A DNA stretch of 64,000 nucleotides, taken from assembly GCF_002127325.2 (NCBI RefSeq), contig NC_035439.2:141824827-141888826 (forward strand), given 5' to 3'. The DNA comes from Helianthus annuus. Taxonomy: Eukaryota > Streptophyta > Magnoliopsida > Asterales > Asteraceae. The notes under the pieces are model-generated. The model ran no database searches. It was given only the letters and a program-made list of their open reading frames with translations, and had not been told where the DNA came from. How positions within the stretch are numbered: position 1 is the first letter of the stretch; the number at the start of each line of letters is the position of its first letter. Of this stretch, positions 55,928 through 64,000 are shown piece by piece. The position numbers were made by a program, and so were the translations under genes.

Positions 55928-57925
55928 TTAGGCCAAAACCTGCCTCACATGCACGACATGGTCGCTGAAAGAAGCACTATAAATAAGAATGTCATCAAAA
56001 TACACAACCACGAACTTCCCAATAAAAGGTCTAAGCAACTGATTCATCACACGCATAAAAGTACTAGCTACGTTTGATAAACCAAATGGCATCACCAACC
56101 ACTCATACAACCCTTCACGAGTCTTGAAGGCAGTTTTCCACTCGTCACCCAGTCTAAGACAAATCTGGTAATACCCACTCTTCAAATCTAACTTCGTAAA
56201 AATAGTAGCACCACTAATCTGATCAAGTAAATCATCAAGTCGAGGAATAGGAAACTTGTACCTTATAGTAATCTTGTTGATTGCTCGACTGTCAACATAC
56301 ATACGCCAAGTACCATCTTTCTTTGGAGTCAATAAAGCCGGAACAGCACAAGAGCTCAAACTTTCACGAACGTGGCCCTTAGAAATCAATTCCTCAACCT
56401 GCCTTCGCAACTCTTCATGCTCACCTGGGCTCATCCTGTAATGTGGTCTATTGGGTAACTGTGACCCAGGCTCCAAATCAATATGATGTTGGATGTCACG
56501 CAAAGGTGGCAATCCATCAGGCAATTCATCAGGGAAAACATCAGAAAATTCTTCAAGCAAAGGAACCATAGCATCAGGAATTTCGACTTCCTCGGGCACT
56601 GTCTTCCCTATTAAAATGAAAACATTGTCTGCTTCCTCCAACTCATCTTGAAACTGACTAATGGTCAACAAAGTACCCGACTGTTTTCTTGCTAACTGCT
56701 TGGGCTTGCTAGGAACAAGAGTTATCTTCACACCACCAAACAGGAAGCTATTAGTATTGGACCACCCATTATGCTCTATATTAAGCTCATACTCCCAAGG
56801 TCTACCCAACAATAAGTGACATGCGTCCATAGGAACCACATCACACACAACGTCATCTTTGTATGTGGACCCAATAGAAATAGAAACAAGGGCTCTTTTA
56901 GATACCGTCACTTCACCTCCCTTTTTAAGCCATTGAAGCTTATAAGGCTTGGGGTGACTCTCTGTCTTCAAAGCCAACTTCTGGACCGCCTTTTCAGATA
57001 TTAGATTATCGCAACTCCCCGAATCAATAACAAAGGTGCAAACCTTTCCCAAAATGGTACATGTTGAGTGGAAGATGTTATGCTTCAGCCAGTCATCCCC
57101 ATCTGGTTTTGGTGTATAGCAAGAGCGTCTGACCACCAAGTTTACTCCAACATCACCGGTCACAACCTCTTCTTCATATTCAGTTTCTTCATCGTACACT
57201 GGGTTATTCTCAAAATCTTCATACTGATCATCTTCAGACTCAGCAAATAAGTGTCTCTTACCAGCCCTTTTACACTCAGCTTGACGATGGCCTGTTTCAC
57301 CACAATTGAAACATCTCGAGCCACTACTACTAGCCCCCTTAGAAGTAGGCCCGGTATTGTTAACCCCTAGCCTTGGCTGACTAGGCCCGCCACGAGGTGC
57401 CCCACTGCCCGACCCAACGTTCCCTCCAGCAGGGGTAAATGAACTGTTCACCCGACGGTTTTGTTTCTCAAAGGCCAATGCCCGTTGGTGTGCCTCTAGA
57501 ATGGTTAACGGGTCAAAAAGATTCACGGACTCCATGATTTGAACCCTCAGACCCCCAATATACCGAGAAACAAGTTGCTCCTCGGGGTCTTGAATATCAT
57601 TCCTAGCAATCAACTGGTAAAACTCCGTTGTATGATCATCTATAGATTTAGCCCCCTGTTTTAAATTCTGCAGACGTTGGTACATCAACCTTTGAAAGTT
57701 ATGAGGCAAAAAGTTGGACCGCAAGCACTTCCTCATCTTGGTCCATGTCACGATCCTTGACTTTCCGAGCCTGTTTTGTGTTAACTTCAATTGTTGCCAC
57801 CACGCAGAGGCCCTACCACGCAACCTGGTAGTGATCAAAGCCACCCGCTTATTTTCAGGCACCACTTTGTACTCAAAAACTTCCTCCACGGTAGCCAACG
57901 TATCGATGAACCCCTCCGGATTCAA
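55928..57925 (-). pseudogene. CRM-like gag, protease and reverse transcriptase
   Basis: The longest open piece, 665 codons. Gag core (LITTRLRGRASAWWQQLK ... YQRLQNLKQG) is at about 30-90, the zinc knuckle CFNCGETGHRQAEC near 210, an acidic linker, protease with FVIDSGSCDNLI near 305, RT with RPHYRMSPGEHEELRRQVEE near 500 and the catalytic YFDD box near 645. It ends at a TAA just after RT. The N-terminal start is not an original one: gag begins in another frame at 58227. Protease and RT catalytic motifs are still present. Confidence 0.88.
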
Positions 57926-57957
57926 ACTAGTCCCATCAAATTCTGGAATATCAACTC

Positions 57958-58227
57958 TTATCCCAGAATCCCAACTCCACGTTCACCCCTTGGTCGCCCT
58001 TCCTGTTCGTCTTCGAAAGCCGAACCATCACCAAATGGGTTACTAAATTCAGAACCATACCCATCATTGGGTCCCTGCCTCCTATGATTGATCAAGTAGG
58101 CCATCCGGTCAGTCAACTGATCGACCACTTGATCCAACCGTTGATCCACTCTCGCCATAAGTCGCTGCTCCAACTCCCGTTCATACACTTCATCAAGAGG
58201 CTTGGTGTTGTTTCTCCTCGGAGGCAT
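57958..58227 (-). pseudogene. CRM-like gag N-terminus
   Basis: ATG at 58227 opens MPPRRNNTKPLDEVYERELE, then a charged helix (RLMARVDQRLDQVVDQLTDRM) and an acidic stretch. The frame is lost at about 57950 before the gag core. It lies 18 bases from the primer-binding site. Confidence 0.8.
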
Positions 58228-58244
58228 TTTGAGCCAGGAATTCG

Positions 58245-58256
58245 GCTCTTATACCA
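58245..58256 (-). other. CRM-like primer-binding site
   Basis: The plus strand reads GCTCTTATACCA, complement of TGGTATAAGAGC. It has one mismatch to the initiator-Met site (TGGTATCAGAGC) and is two bases from the LTR. Confidence 0.8.
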
Positions 58257-58258
58257 AT

Positions 58259-58662
58259 TGATGTAGCGTGTGAAACGATATTAAAGATCAAACACGTTGA
58301 TTCTACAAATACCCGTGTAGTTCTTCCCCAACCCCCAAGATTCCACCCAAAGGGTACAGAATTTGAAGAGAAAAATGAGTTAATTCAAAATTCAAGACTG
58401 AACTTTCCAAATACTAGAGAAACATATAAATAGGAACAGAAATTCGAAATGGGCCTAAAAAAGACAACGGGCCAAACACAAGCCCAAAAACAAAATGCCT
58501 AAAACACTTCAAAAAACATAAAAACGTAAATAAGTAATAGAAATAAGCGTTTTTTCGCCTGGTCGCACGCCCAAAACGGACCCCCGTAGCCCAAGTTAGA
58601 GTCATTTTAGTGAAGCCCCTTTTGTTACACGGTCTTGGGCCTCCAAATACGAGATAGCCCGC
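58259..58662 (-). repeat. CRM-like 5' LTR, main part
   Basis: 404 bases matching the 3' LTR, interrupted by the Sirevirus at CCCGC (58658-58662). The last 24 bases are 62413-62436. Confidence 0.9.
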
Positions 58663-59297
58663 TGTAGGTCCCTCTCGGAGGATCGAGAACAAACCTAAAC
58701 CTTGTTATACAAACTCACTAGCGAGTGCGGAATCCAAGCTAGCGAGCAAACCGGGATGATGCAAGAACAAACACAAGAACACACAAGACTCGACGATTAA
58801 CACCACTTGTATTAATACGTAGAAAGTTTCCGGTTACAAGCACAATGTTTACAATCAGTTTGCAAACTCTCAAAGTGTGTGTGTGTGTGTTTCGGACAGA
58901 ATGCTCTCAACTCTTGTCTGTCTCTCTAAGTGTGCATCTATCTTCAGTCTTTCACACTACACTGCATGGGTATATATATACCCAGCCCATGATGTCTGGT
59001 CGAAGGATCCGATAGATGGTCCGAAGGATCATCTATCGAGGACAAGTCACTCGAAGGATCAGCAGGGACCTCGAAGGATTGTCTTTCGAGGTCTATCAAT
59101 CGAAGCATATCTTTCGAGCACCTCGAAGGATCAACAGTATCCTTCGAGGCTATCCTTCGATGCAGTCAAACATATTACAACTTATTGGCCAAGTCAAACT
59201 AGGAGGATAGTTGACTTGGTCAACTTACAGACTAACTTAGGACATCGTTTACATACAGACCGAATACAGACAAAGTACAGACACAAGTGCACCAACA
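58663..59297 (-). repeat. Sirevirus 3' LTR
   Basis: 635 bp, TGTAGGTCCCTCTCGG to GTGCACCAACA. It contains GGGTATATATATACCC and a cluster of TCGAAGGATC / ATCCTTCGA / TCTTTCGAG motifs at 59000-59165. Bases 58962-59297 are identical to 62072-62407 as far as I can read. Confidence 0.9.
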
Positions 59298-61192
59298 AAC
59301 TCCCCCTTGGCTGTAGCTTTGTCTTTATCTTCTATAGTTGTAGACTCGTCTCGAACTTCGACGGTCTTTGGTCTTCGAGTTACCAAAACTCTGATGTCCT
59401 TTCAAGTCTTCAATGTCGGAGGATCTTCAAAGTCTTCACGTCTTGAAAGCAGAGAGTGTATCAACAAACTACCCGTATCATGTAGGAAGTGTGTTGACAA
59501 ACTCCCCCTTAACATAAGCTCCCCCTTGAGTTATGCTCGTGAAATACTTTAACTTTATGAAGTGAGATCCTTGTGGTGTTGATGATGGCCAGCGGCAACT
59601 CGATCATCTTCATCAGTTGAGTGCCTTCACGTTGTGTCTTCATCCCGAAGCTTGTCATCGACCATGTTCTCCTAGCCTTTAGAATCTGCACATGCAAGAA
59701 ATCTAAACGCATAATGAGAACAACTGCTTGGAATATAGTTAATCATAAACAAGTGACACACGAATGACCATGTCACAATCAAACACCGTCCGACAGTTTG
59801 AAAGTTTAATAAATTTGTCAATTTTAGCCTTTAACTTTCAAAACTTGCAAATTTCGACCATTTATGAAGATTTAGTCAATTCGGTTTTCGTTCAGGTTTC
59901 AGGTAACGAAGACTCGAGCTCCAACATCGTACGATCGAAAATAAAGTAGAAAGAAAATCTTTTTGGCTTTTATAAAGTTTATATTAAAACACGCCTAAAA
60001 TCTTTTTGGTATTTTTGAAATTAAAAGACAACAATTTAAAATCCTTTGAGTGTTATCAAACGACATCACCGCTAATGTCGTGCTGATATGCACCAAACGA
60101 CGAAACTGTTTAAAAGAAAAAAAATAAAAGTTAAGCAGTAAATAAATATATACAGACATTCTTTTTGCGAGTTTCGAGGGTAAGAGAATCATATCAGTGT
60201 ACGGTCATGCCAAAACACTCTTGTTGTTCAGTTAGTTAACATTAAGATAAGCATCCTATAACAATTATCGGTATTGTTGTCCACTTAAACTCAACTTATC
60301 AGATGTAATCATGGCGAGGGGATACTTTAAGGTATGTTTTATACTTACCGACCGGTGTTCATCCACATCACGACACATTCCCGTATCAAGGTATGCACGA
60401 GAGTTCATCTTACCGGTGAGTATACCGATTATCATCTGTTTGACCGTATAAAATGTGAGATACTCACTTATTTTGATTTGAAAACAAGCCCTATGTGATA
60501 TAATCACTTATTGATGAGGAACTTGATTTTCGTATGCATGAGGGCACAGGTGCAAGTCCGTGAACAGGTCAGTACTTCCGTACAGCAGAGAGACGAACTT
60601 GACACCCGGATAAATGTGATATTTTATCACTTATTTGATTTGGACATGTGATTGTTTATCACTTATTGAGGTCGAATGCAGTATGTAATATGTACACGTA
60701 TGTATAGTATCATGGAAGATCTAGACTTGCGTCCCCGTTATTTTTCGGTAAAAGATACAACCATGATACCCAGATGATAAGCAGCATAAAGACCGAATAT
60801 CTCAGAACCTCGGCAATCTATCAAACGAAATTTCGGTACTAAGACCATATGCCAATGAATGGTTCCCACCTGGTCTTCAGTCGATTTAAGATTTATATCA
60901 CCCTGCACACTTTAAAATGATTGTGAGCCTACCGATACATCTTATATAGAGCTGCTTATCGTTTTTCATTTAAGGTTTAAAGAGGTTTGGAGAGACCACT
61001 GATGTACTATCATTTTCTCTTTTTTGCTCGCCAGGAAACTCATTTTTGTTTTTCTATTGTTTTTGTGTTTTTGAAATTTTTCGATGTTTTTGGATTTTCA
61101 GATTTTTGGATTTACTCCCCCTAAAATCAATAAACTAAGATAAATTTAAAAACACACAAAGATATTTACAAAAATGATTTTCCGATGTTGGT
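59298..61192 (-). other. Sirevirus 3' non-coding region
   Basis: No ORF with support. Polypurine-like sites (minus strand) occur at about 59298 (ACTCCCCCTTGG), 59500 (ACTCCCCCTTAA), 59520 (GCTCCCCCTTGA) and 61116 (ACTCCCCCTAAA). Multiple such tracts are a known Sirevirus trait. There is no envelope-like ORF here. Confidence 0.7.
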
Positions 61193-62071
61193 TTACTCTT
61201 GCTTGACCTTAATGCCATTTACCAATAATAAGAAGTCAAATCTAGATTTGTCAAAAGCTTTGGTAAATAAGTCGGCACGTTGGTCATCGGTGTGGACCTT
61301 AACAACATCGATTAGCCTTTTCTCAAAGCAATCACGTATGAAGTGATATTTGATTTCGATGTGTTTGGTCTTTGAATGCTGCACAGGATTTTTAGTGATA
61401 TCTAAAGCAGCAGAATTATCAACGTAAATAGGAGTAGTTAGGAATTCAAAACCGTAGTCCCGCAATTGTTGTTGGATCCAAAGAACTTGTGAACAACAAC
61501 TTGAGGCAGCAATGTATTCAGCTTCGCATGTTGATGTAGCGACACACGTCTGCTTCTTGCACTGCCATGTGACTAGGCGATTTCCTAAAAACTGACATCC
61601 AGCCGTTGTGGATTTGCCGTCGATTTTACATCCGCCAAAATCAGAATCACTGAATGCGACCAAGTCAAAGTTATTATCCCTAGGATACCACAGACCGGTG
61701 TCGGGGTAAGCCTTCAAATAACGAAAAATCCTTTTGACAGCTGCAAGATGTGAGGCCTTCGGATTAACTTGATATCTGGCAAGTAGGCACGTTGGGTACA
61801 TTATATCTGGCCTTGATGTTGTGAGGTACATAAGGGATCCGATCATCGCGCGATAGTATGAAGGGCTAACAGGTTCACCCTTCAAGTCAGGAGTTATTCC
61901 GTGATTAGTTGGCAATGGGGTACCAATGGGCGTTGCATCGGACATCTGGAACCGGCTCAAGATGTCTCCAACATATTTAGTCTGATGGATGAATATCCCA
62001 GACTCCGTTTGTTGCACTTGTAGGCCCAAAAAGAAATTCATTTCCCCCATAGCACTCATCTCGAACTTATC
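61193..62071 (-). pseudogene. Sirevirus reverse transcriptase end and RNase H
   Basis: An open frame from KFEMSAMGEMNFFLGLQVQ (RT end), through GIFIHQTKYVGDILSRFQM and YRAMIGSLMYLTTSRPDIM, to RNase H with LVAFSDSDFGGCKIDGKSTTAG, CEAEYIAASSC and KTKHIEIKYHFIRDCFEK, ending at 61193. The C-terminal half of pol is intact. The frame extends upstream into LTR sequence to 62218, but those residues are chance. Without the catalytic YVDD part of RT and without integrase, it cannot act. Confidence 0.9.
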
Positions 62072-62407
62072 CTGCATGGGTATATATATACCCAGCCCAT
62101 GATGTCTGGTCGAAGGATCCGATAGATGGTCCGAAGGATCATCTATCGAGGACAAGTCACTCGAAGGATCAGCAGGGACCTCGAAGGATTGTCTTTCGAG
62201 GTCTATCAATCGAAGCATATCTTTCGAGCACCTCGAAGGATCAACAGTATCCTTCGAGGCTATCCTTCGATGCAGTCAAACATATTACAACTTATTGGCC
62301 AAGTCAAACTAGGAGGATAGTTGACTTGGTCAACTTACAGACTAACTTAGGACATCGTTTACATACAGACCGAATACAGACAAAGTACAGACACAAGTGC
62401 ACCAACA
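62072..62407 (-). repeat. Sirevirus 5' LTR, truncated
   Basis: 336 bases starting CTGCATGGGTATATATA, identical by eye to 58962-59297. It is fused directly to pol at 62071/62072. Confidence 0.92.
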
Positions 62408-62441
62408 CCCGCTCCTCCACACTTGGGCCCGCATCAATTAT

Positions 62442-64000
62442 TATCTTTTGAAATGCATAAATGATATATCCTCTTAAAGATATACCTGTATATCTTCTAA
62501 TAATATTTGGCATGAATACAAAATAGTGTGTGCAAGTGAGCTTTTCTTAGGATACATAATGCTCTTACTTTCATTGATTATAATCAATAGTGACACCTTT
62601 TAACGTTTTTTCCGATATGGTTTTATCTTGAACTTTAGTTGTCTTAGTGTTTAAAGCCGTAACTTCCTTTCTTATTGTTTTGCCTTTTCTTTGACCACAT
62701 ATCAGTTTGAAGTTTGGACAGACTATATGTTGACATAGCATGGTAAAGCGAACGGGTTGAGTCTGACGACGGTAAAAAAGGGTTCTAGCTGAGTAGAATT
62801 GGTTCGTGTTAAAACGAGCCTTTTAAAGAAGTATTAGTCCAGTTAGGGTCAAAACGGATCCTAATCAAAATGAACTCTGGTTAAAATAAGTGGTTTTAAG
62901 ATAAAAATGTTAAATGTTATCTCAATGTTTGTTTCTGCATGGTATGCATGGTATGATGTGGCTTTCTGATTTTGAATCCTACCACCACAATTGTTGTTAC
63001 CTTAGTCATCCTTTCCTTTCCTTTACGTCAGGGCTATCAAGAAAGACATCAACCGTAATGATTGGGTATTTTGTGGAATCTGTATAACTGGCACGTCAAT
63101 CCTAAGCGGGTTGGAATGTTACGATAATAGCGTAAGCATTCTGAGACCAGTTTTTGTTAGAGCTTCATGTGTTTTCATTTTTTCTAATGGATCATTTGTT
63201 ACTTTTGTACTTCTAAAGTTCCCTAACTTCCACTAGATATGAACCAAAGGAACAGGTTTTCTAAGAAGTAATCTCTGAACAGGTCAAAACTAAATCCAAT
63301 GGTTAAAACATTTTATGAGATGGAATATCAAATGGAAGTAGGGAGCAAACTTTCTCCCGTCAGTGAGGGGCCAAGTTCGGGATTGATCTACTTACGTACT
63401 CTTTATTCAATCAAATCCAACCATGTAAGACGGAATATGCAACATTGGGGCATATGTTCCATAAGAAGAACCAGCATAATATCTTCTTTAACAAAAATCA
63501 GCTAACTTTCTCGGCAAATAATTGCTACTAAGAACCAGATTCCATCATCTTAAAGTTAGAAAAACATGTCTAATCGAAATATCAAAGTGCATTTATTTTT
63601 TAAGTTGCATAACAAGCATTGACCACATAAAAGTCAACACAAGACAAAGAACAATATTTTGGTCCATGAACAAAAGACACCATACATGGACGTTATCAAG
63701 ACACAATAGAACAACCAGTAATTTATAAACTAAACACATGAGCTGAAGATACACTTCAAACTCATTAGTACAACTTCCATCGAAACTAGTAGCCTTCAAG
63801 TTTTCAAGGCAATGTATAAGCTGCAAAGCAAAACATACAATATGTCAGCATAGATATAGGTAGGCTTGTAAACCAACCGAACGAACACGAACAAAGGCAT
63901 ATGCGTGTCCGCTCATTTAGCTTTAACCGAACATGAACAGGAACATAAACATATAATCAAACAATTTTTTTTTTTTTTTGTTCATGTTCATTCATTAAGA
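62442..64000. other. Copy 2 distal host sequence
   Basis: Matches 18369-19109 and then, from the empty Athila site at 63191, 50286 onward. No gene supported. A longer T-run at about 63966-63979 and the GAACA-rich repeat start lie at the right edge. Confidence 0.75.

Larger units (their letters stand above)
58663..62407 (-). mobile_element. Sirevirus (Ty1/copia), internally deleted, nested in CRM-like LTR
   Basis: Minus-strand element flanked by CCCGC (58658-58662 and 62408-62412). It has a full 3' LTR (58663-59297), a non-coding 1.9 kb with several polypurine-like sites, and the end of RT plus RNase H (61193-62071). It then jumps straight to the last 336 bases of the 5' LTR (62072-62407). 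Gag, integrase, most of RT, the primer-binding site and the first half of the 5' LTR are missing. Sirevirus lineage is indicated by FEMSAMGEMNFFLGLQV-type RT and the multiple polypurine tracts. Confidence 0.9.
53539..62436 (-). mobile_element. CRM-like Ty3/gypsy chromovirus, decayed, with nested Sirevirus
   Basis: Minus-strand element of about 5.1 kb without its nested insertion. The left (3') LTR is 53539-53965 (427 bp). The right (5') LTR is 58259-58662 plus 62413-62436 (428 bp). It is flanked by ATTAT on both sides (53534-53538 and 62437-62441), and the empty site is at 18364-18368. Lineage CRM-like or Galadriel-like is judged from the HPKPYKLQWL / DVVPMDACHLLLGRPWEYE protease region, the EYNKLSAKKIGP integrase tail and a polyprotein end that runs into the LTR. 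The LTR pair differs at many sites, so it is older than Tekay-2. Confidence 0.88.
51873..64000. repeat. Tandem duplication, copy 2 (interrupted by CRM-like element; runs off the window)
   Basis: Begins ATCTGTCAGTTAAGTAGG, matching 16685 onward. Its parts are 51873-53538 and 62442-64000. The ATCAT site at 63191-63195 is uninterrupted, which is the empty version of the Athila site. The right end lies beyond the window. Confidence 0.92.

Noticed and set aside
62072..62218. N-terminal extension of the Sirevirus pol ORF
   Set aside because: It lies in LTR sequence fused by deletion, and the peptide has no match to RT.

Overview
The window is nuclear DNA from a flowering plant. The evidence is spliced genes with GT-AG introns, plant-type LTR retrotransposons of the Tekay, CRM-like, Athila and Sirevirus lineages, a CACTA-type transposon end, and primer-binding sites for plant initiator-Met and Asp tRNAs. 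The element families look like those of the daisy family (Asteraceae), but that is a recollection and was not tested. More than 85% of the window is transposable elements, several inserted inside one another. I see no rRNA, tRNA or CRISPR features.

Layout. 1-7702: Tekay chromovirus on the minus strand (Tekay-1), broken by one stop codon and one frameshift; its left LTR is cut by the window edge. 7703-16684: a graveyard of older pieces: a dispersed repeat with a foldback MITE in it, a CACTA end, a copia gag pseudogene, a stub of a transposon SANT-like ORF, a solo Tekay-like LTR, and a copia pol fragment split by a solo LTR. 16685-64000: a tandem duplication of a host segment of about 4.0 kb. 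Each copy carries an apparently intact five-exon gene for a small Ser/Gly-rich protein (147 and 150 aa) ending in NWWQGSLYY.

Copy 1 is interrupted downstream of its gene by an Athila element (about 19110-50285, plus strand). The Athila left LTR contains a coding-free Sirevirus-like element (19231-22386). Its RNase H domain contains a 14.1-kb Tekay element (Tekay-2, 28291-42432, minus strand) with two 3531-bp LTRs that differ at only two positions I could find, a 1487-aa gag-pol ORF, and an extra 430-aa ORF between the primer-binding site and gag. Copy 2 is interrupted by a decayed CRM-like chromovirus (53539-62436), whose right LTR contains an internally deleted Sirevirus (58663-62407).

Each copy keeps the empty site for the insertion found in the other, so the order of events can be read: duplication first, then Athila into copy 1 and the CRM-like element into copy 2, then the nested insertions. 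Five-base target-site duplications support six of these insertions. The two small genes are the only likely host genes. Tekay-2 is the only element that looks close to autonomous. The least-explained items are the extra Tekay-2 ORF, a GC-rich hairpin-like cassette shared between Athila and Tekay-2, a possible 99-nt intron in Tekay-1 gag, and a Sirevirus-like element with two dissimilar LTRs.
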